Shown: positions 26,435-34,725 of the stretch, one piece after another
How the letters are laid out: each line of letters begins with the position of its first letter
Position numbering within the stretch: position 1 is the stretch's first letter
Assembly: GCF_026191635.1 (NCBI RefSeq)
Contig: NZ_JAKRRW010000006.1
Coordinates: forward strand, 186,001 to 250,000
DNA: 64,000 nt
DNA from: Photobacterium obscurum
GTDB taxonomy: Bacteria > Pseudomonadota > Gammaproteobacteria > Enterobacterales > Vibrionaceae
Direction: 5' to 3'
Notes under the pieces: generated by a model
Told to the model about the DNA's origin: nothing
The model's input: only the letters and a program-made list of their open reading frames with translations
Database searches by the model: none
Position numbers and translations under genes: made by a program

Positions 26435-27490
26435 TTAATCAAACTCTAACTCAAGGCTGTCTTCTTCAGCATCTTGGGTTTTCTCTTCGCGTTCAGTGAT
26501 TGGTTTTTTAAGTGCGTTGACAACAAGGGCTGTAGTTAAGGCTCCTGCAACGGTTGCTAATAGGTAATACAGACGGCCATCAACGACAGGTAGCACAATC
26601 AAGCCACCCCAAGGGGCATGGTTGAGAACTCCCAGCATAAAGGCGGTAACGTTACCGACAATACCACCAAGCACAATGGATGGAATGACACGTAAAGGAT
26701 CGGCAGCCGCGAAAGGAATTGCACCTTCTGTAATACCGATACAACCCATGATACCTGCTGCTTTACCTGCTTCGCGCTCTTCTGGTGAATAGCGTTTGGG
26801 TGATAATAGGGTAGCCAGGAACATGCCTAGAGGTGGAACGCAGATTGCGACACCGACACCGCCCATCAGCCATGGCTGAGTACCGACTTGGGTTTGAGCA
26901 AAGAGTGTGGCGACTTTGTTAACTGGGCCGCCCATATCAAAGGCTGTCATACCACCGAGAATGGCGCCCAGAAAGGCTTTCGATGCACCAGCCATACCTT
27001 GTAGCCAGAGGTTCAGGCTTTCCATTGCCATGGCGATAGGTGAGCCAATGACCCAGATAACCAAGCCTGAGACAATAAAGGTACCGCCGATAGGCAGGAT
27101 GAAATAAGTCGAGATCGCTTTTAGTTTATTGGACAGCGGAATACGCTTCAGCTGCAGGACAACATAGCCAGCGATAAAGCCGACGATGATCGCGCCAAGG
27201 AATCCGGCATTGACCTGGTTGGCAAGGTAGGCACCAATCATACCCGGTGCCAGTGCTGGGCGGTCAGCAATGGAATACGCAATGTAGCCGCCTAATACTG
27301 GTACAAACAGAGTAAAGCCTGCGATACCCATGTCCCAGATACCGGTTAGGAAGGCACCTTCAGGTTGAGCGCCTTTACCGTTTAGCATGACTGATAAAGC
27401 AAGTAATACACCACCGGCGACGATAAACGGCAACATATGACTGGTACCAGTCAAGAGATGTCGTTTTAACTCCGAAATTTTGGTTTTCAT
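26435..27490 (-). CDS. PTS fructose-family EIIC permease
   Basis: A 351-residue inner-membrane EIIC with about nine membrane segments and family blocks HLLTGTSHMLPFIVAGG, GGMTAFDMGGPVNKVA and GITEGAIPFAAADP. I start at ATG 27490 (GGAG eight bases before), not at a GTG three codons earlier. The tail after about residue 325 is acidic. First gene of a minus-strand EIIC-EIIB operon. Its upstream gap carries a good CRP-type site, expected for a catabolite-controlled PTS. Substrate unknown; by location a mannose-containing sugar is the leading guess. Confidence 0.91.
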   Translation of the reverse strand: MKTKISELKRHLLTGTSHMLPFIVAGGVLLALSVMLNGKGAQPEGAFLTGIWDMGIAGFTLFVPVLGGYIAYSIADRPALAPGMIGAYLANQVNAGFLGAIIVGFIAGYVVLQLKRIPLSNKLKAISTYFILPIGGTFIVSGLVIWVIGSPIAMAMESLNLWLQGMAGASKAFLGAILGGMTAFDMGGPVNKVATLFAQTQVGTQPWLMGGVGVAICVPPLGMFLATLLSPKRYSPEEREAGKAAGIMGCIGITEGAIPFAAADPLRVIPSIVLGGIVGNVTAFMLGVLNHAPWGGLIVLPVVDGRLYYLLATVAGALTTALVVNALKKPITEREEKTQDAEEDSLELEFD

Positions 27491-27885
27491 CAGAATCACT
27501 CCATTTCCATTTATGGTTTATTTTTTCAGTTGGTGCGAGCACCAAACACATTAGGTTGAGGTAAGCATTGCGAATGTTCGCTGTTTTGTTAGCAGTAATT
27601 ATGGTGCTGAACTGAGTGGGAATATATTGGAGAAATAGGGCATTAACTGGACATTTGTATCTAGCAATAGCAGATGTGATACAGCTCTCATGCTGAGTTT
27701 GAAGGGGATCACAGTGTGGTAGGCTGGATATAAATATCAGAATGATTTAGGGATTAAAAGTCCAGTTGGCGAAGAAAAATCCAGTTGTAAATTTTGGATT
27801 TTTACAGAGAGTCGCACATGCTAGAATGAAACAATGTTTTATTTATTGGGTGCTTTACTGAGCTCAGTTTTATCTATGGTGAATT
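27491..27885. promoter_or_regulatory. Divergent control region of the second PTS and a secreted protein
   Basis: A 395-base gap without a gene. It holds the CRP-like site at 27675-27690 and, at 27786-27806, TGTAAA and TTTACA half-sites facing each other nine bases apart, similar to the other TGTAAA sites of the locus. Confidence 0.45.
27675..27690. promoter_or_regulatory. CRP (cAMP receptor protein) type binding site
   Basis: TGTGA-TACAGC-TCTCA fits the TGTGA-N6-TCACA consensus with one mismatch. It lies 185 bases before EIIC and 196 before the plus-strand gene, so either could be the target. Confidence 0.55.
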
Positions 27886-28602
27886 ATGAAAAACACAAAT
27901 AAGAGTTTAAAACCTCTGCTTTATGCACTGTTAAGCACTGTGATTGTGGCGGCTGCGAGTTCTGCTTATGCGGGCAGCTATTATATTGATTCGACATTGA
28001 GCCAAGATGGAAAAACACTCGAAAGTCATTCATTCAATATGACAGAGCAATCATCTAAAACATTTTTCTTAAATGATAAAGAATCCGTCCGTTATAGCCT
28101 GCAAGAAGAGGACGAAGGAGCTGTGTATATAGATGTTACTCTGATCGAAACAATTGGTGAGGCCAAGTCGAGCTTCACGCTGCCTGGTATGCTAATAATG
28201 CCATCGGGTGAGAGCAATGGTGTCACATTTCAGGCTGATGAAAAGACGCCACTCTATGATTGGCAGGTCAGTGCTGAACCGAGTCTGGCTGTCTCGCTAT
28301 ACCAGCAAGCGAAACCCGGTGACGGTGGCTTAGTGTTCAATAACGACAATAGTCCGATTTATTTTGATAAAGCTCCGATTATTGATAGCAATGATTTTCT
28401 GTATATCCGTTATTGCGAAGGCGCTACTCGTTGCCTTGAAACCGAATTAACTGCGATTGGAGCTGAAAAGCTCAAACAACATACTAGAGGCAATGTGAAC
28501 CAATGGCTCGCGATAGCTGTTGACGGGAGCATTGTTAATGCTGTGCAAATTCGGTCAGAAATCGGTTCGAAAATTCAGATTTCCTTGCCGGATCAGCCGT
28601 GA
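27886..28602 (+). CDS. Secreted protein of unknown function
   Basis: A 238-residue protein with a clear signal peptide (about residues 1-29, ending SSAYA). The mature part starts GSYYIDSTLSQDGK and is rich in polar beta-strand-like stretches; two cysteines (YCEGATRC) near residue 180 could bond. I do not recognise a family. It diverges from the second PTS operon and could share its CRP-type site. Probably periplasmic or exported. Confidence 0.7.
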   Translation: MKNTNKSLKPLLYALLSTVIVAAASSAYAGSYYIDSTLSQDGKTLESHSFNMTEQSSKTFFLNDKESVRYSLQEEDEGAVYIDVTLIETIGEAKSSFTLPGMLIMPSGESNGVTFQADEKTPLYDWQVSAEPSLAVSLYQQAKPGDGGLVFNNDNSPIYFDKAPIIDSNDFLYIRYCEGATRCLETELTAIGAEKLKQHTRGNVNQWLAIAVDGSIVNAVQIRSEIGSKIQISLPDQP

Positions 28603-28675
28603 GTTGGAACCTTGAGAGAATTGCTTTGACGCTGGAGGTCGAAGTACTCCATTAAGCCGTTACTAAGCATCAAAT

Positions 28676-28786
28676 ATGTTTGAAGAAGTGGCTGAGATGG
28701 CGGTGACGGGTAAACGGCAGGCGCAGTTATATCGCGTTAAAGATGGTGCCGATGTCTATCACTTCCAGCGAAATTTAGAGGCCTGA
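28676..28786 (+). other. 36-codon open frame, possible gene remnant
   Basis: ATG 28676 opens a 36-residue frame that starts FEEVAEMAVTGKRQAQLYRV after Met and ends HFQRNLEA. The composition is protein-like and unlike the AT-rich flanks, but there is no ribosome site and it looks like the C-terminal end of a larger protein. No family recognised. It may be a remnant left by a deletion. Confidence 0.25.
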
Positions 28787-28887
28787 CTTTTTTGTATGAG
28801 TTGGTAATGACCCATTTTATGGCAGGGCGTTATACGGTATTATCCGCGCCAAAATGCAGTTGATTGAATATAAAATGGGTACTTGAA

Positions 28888-29418
28888 ATGAAGAATAAGG
28901 GTTTTACGTTACTGGAACTTGTCATTGTCATTGTTATTCTCGGGATTCTCTCGGTCACGGCTGCACCAAGATTTTTAAATCTTCAAACAGATGCAAGAAA
29001 CGCAACCTTGCAGGGAATGATGGGAACCTTAAACGGCGCGATTGGGATTGCTTATGGCAAGCTTGCAGTCGCCGGAATGGATAGTATTGCCCGTATTGGC
29101 GAAATTTCAGGTAGCGAAACTGTTGTTCCTGGCAAAGATATCCCTATCAGTGGTTGTGAGCGCTGTGTATTCTATTTTGGGGTGCCAGCTGCGGATTTAA
29201 ATACGCTACCAGCACTTGTTGATGGCATTGGTGATCGCGACCAAGATGATTTTGCCGTGGTTTATGGCGATAATGGCAGCTTGAACATTACTCCGACAAC
29301 CAATGTTAAACCTGGTGGTGTGAATGATTTTGTTCTGAAAACTGAGAGCTGCTATATCAATTACTTGCCGGACACCTCAAAGGGCACGTATACCCTCGAA
29401 ATTACTGAATGTAGCTAA
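28888..29418 (+). CDS. Type IV pilin-like protein (MshA/pseudopilin class)
   Basis: A 176-residue prepilin. It has the class signature KNKG|FTLLELVIVIVILGIL: a short basic leader, cleavage after Gly, a methylated Phe and Glu5 of the mature protein, followed by one hydrophobic helix. The C-terminal part has two cysteine pairs (SGCERCVF; ESCYINY...ITECS) that may make the pilin D-loop. I start at ATG 28888 because prepilin leaders are about five residues. It stands alone, with no pilus assembly genes nearby, so it must use machinery encoded elsewhere, for example an MSHA system. Confidence 0.85.
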   Translation: MKNKGFTLLELVIVIVILGILSVTAAPRFLNLQTDARNATLQGMMGTLNGAIGIAYGKLAVAGMDSIARIGEISGSETVVPGKDIPISGCERCVFYFGVPAADLNTLPALVDGIGDRDQDDFAVVYGDNGSLNITPTTNVKPGGVNDFVLKTESCYINYLPDTSKGTYTLEITECS

Positions 29419-29443
29419 GTGGCACATAACTCTATCAGTGAAT

Positions 29444-29478
29444 CTCTTGATTATTATTCGTAGTCAAGAGGTTTCCCT
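29444..29478 (+). terminator. Possible terminator after the pilin gene
   Basis: CTCTTGA (29444-29450) pairs with TCAAGAG (29464-29470), followed by GTTTCCCTCTT. The tail is imperfect. Confidence 0.45.
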
Positions 29479-29621
29479 CTTCCTGTCAAGAACCTTCAAT
29501 TTACCTTTGGGCTGCAACACGATTAATGTGATACACAGCTAATTGGTTGTCCCTCTCTCAGCATCAAATCTTTCTAAGCGGTATTATTAGTAGATTTAGT
29601 ATCAACTTTTGAAGGCTTTTT

Positions 29622-30287
29622 ATGATCTTAATTACCGGAGCAAGTAGCGGCTTAGGGGCTGCACTGGCGTATTTGTATGACGCTGACGGAAAACCATTGT
29701 TGCTCTCTGGACGAAGTAAACAACGTCTTGATAGCGTGGCCGAAAATCTGTCGGGAAACGTACAGGTTCAACCGGCTGATCTTTGTAAAGCGAATGATGT
29801 TTCGGGATTGCTGGACGCTTTGGATCAGGTGCCCGATACTGTGATCCACTGTGCAGGAAGTGGCTACTTTGGCCCTATCGAAGAACAAGATCCTGAGGCC
29901 ATTAGCCAGCTGATCAACAATAACGTCACCTCGACAATCTTCCTATTGCGTGAGCTTGTTCAGCGTTATCGAGATCATAAGATCAATGTTGTGGTTGTGA
30001 TGTCGACAGCGGCACAGGTTGCTAAAGCAGGGGAGTCTACCTATTGTGCGGCGAAATGGGCGGTACGTGGTTTGGTTGAGTCAGTACGTTTGGAGCTAAA
30101 GGGCAGCCCGATGAAGCTCATTGCCGTCTATCCTGGTGGCATGGCGACGGAGTTTTGGAAAACCAGCGGCAAAGACCTTGATACCTCGACCTTCATGACA
30201 GCAGACGAAGCCGCTGTAATGTTAAAGCAGGCGCTGATGGCGACAGAACACGGTTTTGTTTCTGACATTACGATTAACCGAAACTAA
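29622..30287 (+). CDS. Short-chain dehydrogenase/reductase
   Basis: A 221-residue classical SDR. The N-terminus has the NAD(P) motif ITGASSGLGAALA, then CAGSGYFGP (NNAG-like) and the catalytic motif YCAAK with an upstream serine (VMSTAAQV). Start ATG 29622 is preceded by GAAGG. Substrate cannot be told. It is followed 58 bases later by the sigma factor gene and may be co-transcribed with it. Unlike the two other SDR-like genes in the window, it keeps the catalytic Tyr-Lys pair. Confidence 0.87.
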   Translation: MILITGASSGLGAALAYLYDADGKPLLLSGRSKQRLDSVAENLSGNVQVQPADLCKANDVSGLLDALDQVPDTVIHCAGSGYFGPIEEQDPEAISQLINNNVTSTIFLLRELVQRYRDHKINVVVVMSTAAQVAKAGESTYCAAKWAVRGLVESVRLELKGSPMKLIAVYPGGMATEFWKTSGKDLDTSTFMTADEAAVMLKQALMATEHGFVSDITINRN

Positions 30288-30345
30288 CTAAGATAGCATT
30301 TTCATTGCTAAAATTTGGCGAAGCGTTAGTTGTATGGAGTTCCAA

Positions 30346-30888
30346 ATGAAGATTGAGCAGGTTTGGCAAGATTACCAAACGGCGATCAAAGCTTTTTTAC
30401 ATTCCAAAATTTCCAATACTGCAGATGTCGATGATTTGCTCCAAGATATCCTGATTAAAACGTATAACAACCTGCATACGGTTAAGTCAGAGAGCAGTGT
30501 GAAGTCATGGTTATTTCAAATTGCTAATCATGCCATTATTGATTTCTATCGGGAGAAGGGCAGATCACGCGATCTGCAGGTGGATGAGCTGTGGTATGAA
30601 GATGTTGGCTTTAATTTAGAAGATGCCCTGTCACCCTGCATCGGGCCTTTTATTAGCGCTTTACCAAAAGAAAGCGCAGAACTACTGACTTCGATTGATA
30701 TACATGGCCAGTCACAAAAAGAGTATGCGCAAGCATTGGGTATTAGCTACTCCACGCTTAAATCGAGGGTGCAGAAAAGCCGGGGGGAGTTACGGAGACT
30801 GTTCGAAGATTGTTGTCATCTCTCGCTTGATAAACATGGTAGGGTTATTGACTGTGATGCAAAATCAAAAGGTTGCGGAAAATGCTGA
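30346..30888 (+). CDS. sigZ: ECF-type RNA polymerase sigma factor, SigZ-like
   Basis: A 180-residue sigma-70-family ECF factor. Region 2 is seen in DVDDLLQDILIKTYNNLH and SWLFQIANHAIIDFYR; region 4 in SQKEYAQALGISYSTLKSRV. The C-terminal tail has a cysteine cluster (DCCHLSLD; CDAKSKGCGKC) that is characteristic of SigZ proteins. I prefer ATG 30346, with GGAG six bases before, to ATG 30334. No anti-sigma gene is adjacent; the cysteine tail may itself sense metal or redox state (inference). Confidence 0.86.
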   Translation: MKIEQVWQDYQTAIKAFLHSKISNTADVDDLLQDILIKTYNNLHTVKSESSVKSWLFQIANHAIIDFYREKGRSRDLQVDELWYEDVGFNLEDALSPCIGPFISALPKESAELLTSIDIHGQSQKEYAQALGISYSTLKSRVQKSRGELRRLFEDCCHLSLDKHGRVIDCDAKSKGCGKC

Positions 30889-31288
30889 TAAAAGGCCTTC
30901 GATGGTAAGTTTTGACTCTCTTAGCATGCTTAGCGAGAACTGCGCTTTAGCTAAAATAATTTAATCAAGTATTCTGACGTTATATGTGACTATTAATACG
31001 TTGATATTTAGGAGTTTGCGAGATATCTGAATACGAGAAGGCATGTCGCAAGGAGAATATAGCTTGAAAAATATACTGTACAAAAAATAACCAGCTGTTA
31101 TTATCTTCCGCAGTTCTACAGAGAGTTATTGAATGCAACATCAAGTACAAGTTAAACCTTCAGCTGCTTATGTATTAGCATATGGCACTTATGTGTTTCC
31201 CTTATATTTATCGTAACATTAGATAATTCAATAGATTAGCAAGTCGCGCTATCGCGGTTTATTCATGAAATTTTATAAGGGGCATCAT
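30889..31288. other. Long leader region of the cold-shock gene
   Basis: 400 bases without a supported gene. The last 100-150 bases probably form the long 5' leader usual for cspA-type mRNAs, which act as RNA thermosensors in E. coli; I see no exact cold-box. Confidence 0.35.
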
Positions 31289-31501
31289 ATGTCTAATTCA
31301 AATACTGGCACAGTAAAATGGTTTAACGAAGAGAAAGGTTTTGGTTTCATCACTCAAGATAACGGTGGTGCCGATGTGTTTGTTCACTTCCGAGCTATCG
31401 CTTCAGAAGGCTTTAAAACGCTAGCTGAAGGCCAGAAGGTTTCCTTCGAAGTTGAGCAAGGCCAGAAAGGCCTGCAAGCTGCAAATGTTGTAGCACTATA
31501 A
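31289..31501 (+). CDS. CspA-family cold-shock protein
   Basis: A 70-residue single cold-shock domain. Both RNA-binding motifs are intact: KGFGFIT (RNP1) and DVFVHF (RNP2), preceded by [10 protein letters not shown]. It binds single-stranded RNA/DNA as an RNA chaperone. ATG 31289 has AAGGGG six bases before; the in-frame ATG 24 bases upstream lacks a site and would add a non-family extension. A strong terminator follows. Confidence 0.96.
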
Positions 31502-31526
31502 GTCTGAACGTAAAGACAATAAAAAA

Positions 31527-31547
31527 GGTCGCCATTGGCGACCTTTT
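31527..31547 (+). terminator. Terminator of the cold-shock gene
   Basis: GGTCGCC pairs with GGCGACC around ATT, followed by TTTT; it also has an A run upstream. Confidence 0.85.
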
Positions 31548-31656
31548 CTGTTTTGTAGTCATAAAAACTAATGAGTGCCAATTACAATCTTGCTATTGAG
31601 CATTGTTCTATATTTGGTTTCGCTGTCACACTGTATGTAGATGTATGTCGTGGCTT

Positions 31657-32517
31657 TCACACATAATCATCAAAGAAATTCCAGACCATCATGCCTACGG
31701 GGCCTAGGGCTTTGTTGCTAAGCTTGGCAACATAAACAGGGACTTCCATCGTCTTTTGATTATTTAGCTGGATCAGTTTCTTTTCCCTAATTTCCTGTTT
31801 AACTTCATGTATCGGCAATCGTCCCCAGCCTAGACCGCTGCAGATGAGTGATTTTTTTGTATTTTGATCAGATACATACCACTGAATGCCATCTTTCACG
31901 ATACCAGAATCAGGACTTGTCTTGTAAGAAGATTTAACGACGACTTGCGGGTACGCTATCAGGTCGGCTTGGCTGAAATTGTTCTTGTCAGCCAAGGGAA
32001 AGCGATCAGAAATGAATACTGGTAGCTGACAGTGATCTATACAGCGATACTGCACTCTTGCATCCTGTTCAAAGCCACCATAAATACCAATATCAACCAA
32101 CTCATCAAGCAACATACGTTCGCCAGATGCGGTTTCAATGTCCAAATGAATAATCGTTTTGGGAAACTCGTGTTTAAGTCTGTCCAGTAATTGCGTGACC
32201 TTGTCCATGGCAAATATTGCACTAATACTGATGCGCAGTTCGGCCTCAATTTCACTGTTCATCTGACGGGCGAACATATCAAAATCATTGGCTTCACTAA
32301 GCAAATGCTGAATTTTATTAATCAATATTTTGCCATTGCGCGTCAGTTCCGGCCGGTAGGTATCACGACTAAATATTTCAATCTGATAATACTCTTCAAC
32401 CTGTTTTACTGAATATGATACGGCGGAACGAGCTTTAAATAGCCGTTCACTCGCCTTGCGAAAGCTGCCTTCCTGGTAGATCACGTTGATAACGTGTAAA
32501 TGTTCTAGTGCAATCAT
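31657..32517 (-). CDS. LysR-family regulator
   Basis: A 286-residue LysR-type regulator. The N-terminal helix-turn-helix is LHVINVIYQEGSFRKASERL followed by RSAVSYSVKQVEEYYQIEIF; the rest is the effector-binding domain. It diverges from the haloalkane dehalogenase operon with a 192-base gap, so it most likely controls that operon and itself. The wording of the DNA-binding helix is somewhat unusual (KQVEEYYQIEIFSRDTYRPE), suggesting a distinct subfamily. Confidence 0.88.
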   Translation of the reverse strand: MIALEHLHVINVIYQEGSFRKASERLFKARSAVSYSVKQVEEYYQIEIFSRDTYRPELTRNGKILINKIQHLLSEANDFDMFARQMNSEIEAELRISISAIFAMDKVTQLLDRLKHEFPKTIIHLDIETASGERMLLDELVDIGIYGGFEQDARVQYRCIDHCQLPVFISDRFPLADKNNFSQADLIAYPQVVVKSSYKTSPDSGIVKDGIQWYVSDQNTKKSLICSGLGWGRLPIHEVKQEIREKKLIQLNNQKTMEVPVYVAKLSNKALGPVGMMVWNFFDDYV

Positions 32518-32634
32518 GGCCTAATAATATGACCGTGTTAGTCAAAAAGCTATGCTTTTTTCGGCCGTTATTATTGAATACAGTTAGCTTCATCAATCGC
32601 ACCCAGTATTAATTCCCGTGAACCAAGGGGCACT

Positions 32635-32671
32635 TATACCCAAACGACTTCAGGATGCTCGTTTGAGTATA
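32635..32671. repeat. Inverted repeat between LysR and dehalogenase genes
   Basis: TATACCCAAACGA (32635-32647) and TCGTTTGAGTATA (32659-32671) are inverted copies with one mismatch around an 11-base centre. This style of element occurs as an intergenic repeat in Vibrionaceae as far as I recall, but it is also well placed to be a LysR operator. Confidence 0.6.
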
Positions 32672-32709
32672 CAGGGTGGTCAAAATATTAGACCAATGAG
32701 GAAGTGGAC

Positions 32710-33678
32710 ATGAATCAGCAGATCCTTAGAACACCAGAGAGCGCGTTTGCAAACCTATTGGATTACCCGTTTTCAGCAAATTATATGGATGTTGATGGTA
32801 TGCGAATGCATTACATCGATGAAGGCAAAGACAACGAAAAAACGATATTCCTGCTCCATGGCCAACCATCGTGGAGTTATTTGTACCGGCACATGGTGCC
32901 ATTGCTTGTTGATGCCGGGTATCGGGTAATTGCGCCAGATTTAATCGGCTTTGGTAAATCTGACAAACCTGTTTCTAGCGACGCCCATTCTTACGGCAGC
33001 CATGTTCGCTGGATGACTAGTTTTGTTCGTCAGCTGGGGATCCAAAATGCCGCTGCTTTTATGCAGGACTGGGGTGGAATGATTGGTTTGAGAGTATTGG
33101 CTCAAGAGCCTGAGTGGTTAGAGCGCCTCGTAGTTTCCAACACTGCACTTGCTGAAATGACTGGTCTGGAAAAGTTTATGGTGCCCAAAGTACTTAAGCT
33201 GATGGCTGCAATGGCTGGTAAGCCAAGTGTCCAAAAACTTGCCGGTAATATCAATTACGGTAATTGGGCCGGGTATTTTCGGCATGCAGATCAGCTAGAG
33301 GTTGGTCAAATTCTTCAAACACTGACCACAAGGCAGCTAAGTACTGCTGAGATGCAGGCTTACGATGCTCCGTTCCCAACAGCAGAATACTATGCCGCAC
33401 CAAGAAAGATGCCTGAAATTGTTGCATCCGAGTTGGATCAGGTTAATGCGGACTGGAAAAAGCTAAAACAGTGGCATAAACCCGTTCTTACCTTGTTTAG
33501 TGATAAGGACCCATTCTTAGCCGATCGAGGTTACGACAAGAAATTTCAGGCCAACTTTAGTGGTGCGCAAGGGCAGCCCCATATCACCGTTGAAAATGCA
33601 TCGCATTTTTTACAAGAAGATCAATCTCAACAGCTGGCAGAAAAGGTCATCAATTGGTTAGAGCAAACTCAATATTAA
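32710..33678 (+). CDS. Haloalkane dehalogenase-type alpha/beta hydrolase
   Basis: A 322-residue alpha/beta hydrolase of the haloalkane dehalogenase branch, which hydrolyses carbon-halogen bonds. The oxyanion loop HGQPSWSYLYR, nucleophile motif FMQDWGGMIGL (Asp120 followed by the halide-binding Trp), the acid region FSDKDPFL and the catalytic His in ENASHFLQED (His299) are all present. Position of Asp and length resemble the DhlA-type subfamily. Start ATG 32710 follows GAGGAAGT. First gene of an operon with an SDR-like protein and a DUF1330-like protein. True substrate unknown; marine organohalides would be a natural guess. Confidence 0.88.
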   Translation: MNQQILRTPESAFANLLDYPFSANYMDVDGMRMHYIDEGKDNEKTIFLLHGQPSWSYLYRHMVPLLVDAGYRVIAPDLIGFGKSDKPVSSDAHSYGSHVRWMTSFVRQLGIQNAAAFMQDWGGMIGLRVLAQEPEWLERLVVSNTALAEMTGLEKFMVPKVLKLMAAMAGKPSVQKLAGNINYGNWAGYFRHADQLEVGQILQTLTTRQLSTAEMQAYDAPFPTAEYYAAPRKMPEIVASELDQVNADWKKLKQWHKPVLTLFSDKDPFLADRGYDKKFQANFSGAQGQPHITVENASHFLQEDQSQQLAEKVINWLEQTQY

Positions 33679-33693
33679 GTAAGTGGAGGCAAC

Positions 33694-34320
33694 ATGAAAA
33701 TTTTAGCAATTGGTGCAAACGGCGTTATTGGCAAGGCGGTCGTCAGCCGTTTACGACAAGACCATTCGGTAATTGCTGTCGGGCATAGCCAGGGTGATTA
33801 TACGGTAGATATTGAGAGCAAGGAGTCTATTCAAGCCCTGTATGAAAAAGTAGGAAAAGTTGATGCCATTGTTAGCATGGCGGGCAATGGTGAAATGGGT
33901 AGCCTGGAAGATATGCCGGAATCCGGTTACCAAACAGTCTTAAATAATAAAGTGATGGGCCAAGTTAACTTGGTGCGTATCGGGCTGGATTATCTAAATG
34001 AGGGCGGCTCGATTACGCTTACCTCAGGACAGGCATCTAACCATCCAATGCCGGGCACGGCTGCCATCGCCATGGGCGTGGCTGCGGTGAATGCGTTTGT
34101 AGTCACGGCGGCTCTGGAGCTAAAGGACGGTAAACGAATTAACGCGGTTAGCCCAAGCATGGTGAAAGAAACCATGGAGCAGTGGGGTATCGATAGCAGC
34201 TCAGGCATTCCCGCCAGTGATGTCGCCACTTATTACCAGGCAAGTATTGATGGCCTGCAAAATGGCGAAGTATTTAATGCCGTAAAGGGGAAGGTAGAGG
34301 GGCAGTATGAATCAGCCTAA
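33694..34320 (+). CDS. SDR-like protein lacking the catalytic Tyr-Lys
   Basis: A 208-residue Rossmann protein of the short-chain dehydrogenase family. The nucleotide motif is IGANGVIGKAV and there is SMAGNGEMG after strand 4. The conserved serine is present (ITLTSGQ), but the YxxxK motif is replaced: the aligned segment reads IAMGVAAVNAF where active enzymes have YSASKAALNAF. It may bind nucleotide without classical catalysis or use a different mechanism. Starts 15 bases after the dehalogenase stop (GTGGAGG site) and overlaps the next gene by 14 bases. It is a paralogue of the gene at 51772-52380. Confidence 0.82.
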   Translation: MKILAIGANGVIGKAVVSRLRQDHSVIAVGHSQGDYTVDIESKESIQALYEKVGKVDAIVSMAGNGEMGSLEDMPESGYQTVLNNKVMGQVNLVRIGLDYLNEGGSITLTSGQASNHPMPGTAAIAMGVAAVNAFVVTAALELKDGKRINAVSPSMVKETMEQWGIDSSSGIPASDVATYYQASIDGLQNGEVFNAVKGKVEGQYESA

Positions 34321-34621
34321 ACCTGCTTACTTGGTCGCTTCTGCCATATTGCCCCATGGGCACGGCTCTTTAATGGATTACGCTCAAGCGGCGATGCCTA
34401 TATTTAAGGCTTATGGTGCAGAGGTATTGGTAGCCGGTAATTCTGAGCAGAAGGTCGATTTACTGGAAGGGAGATGGCCAGGCTTGGATGCTAAATTATC
34501 TTTGGTTCGGTTTCCATCTATGCAGCATCTTAAGGATTGTCTGAATTCAAATGAGTATCTGGTGATAAAGCATTTAAGAACCGATATTATTGACAGCAAT
34601 TTCTCGGTTGCCATTGATTAA
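34307..34621 (+). CDS. DUF1330-like small protein
   Basis: A 104-residue protein resembling DUF1330, a ferredoxin-like fold with the usual order: a first strand (AYLVASAILP), Y..AAMPIFKAYGAEVLVAG, EGRWPG and LSLVRFPSMQ...CLNSNEY. Function of the family is not established. It overlaps the SDR-like gene by 14 bases and is followed by a terminator, so it is the last gene of the dehalogenase operon. Confidence 0.75.
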   Translation: MNQPKPAYLVASAILPHGHGSLMDYAQAAMPIFKAYGAEVLVAGNSEQKVDLLEGRWPGLDAKLSLVRFPSMQHLKDCLNSNEYLVIKHLRTDIIDSNFSVAID

Positions 34622-34675
34622 GGTGCTGATCACCAAGTTGAGTTTTGAGCTAATGATGCAAACCGGATAAGTAAA

Positions 34676-34703
34676 GCCGCCTCTCTACATCAGGCGGCTT
34701 TTT
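34676..34703. terminator. Bidirectional terminator between the dehalogenase operon and the MFS gene
   Basis: GCCGCCT (34676-34682) pairs with AGGCGGC (34692-34698), followed by TTTTTC on the plus strand and TTTAC on the minus strand; the convergent MFS gene ends at 34726. Confidence 0.85.
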
Positions 34704-34725
34704 CTTTGCGATTAATGATATTAGT

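Noticed and set aside
30889-31288. Separate small RNA gene upstream of the cold-shock gene
   Set aside because: No internal terminator or promoter boundaries were visible; a long 5' leader is the simpler reading.
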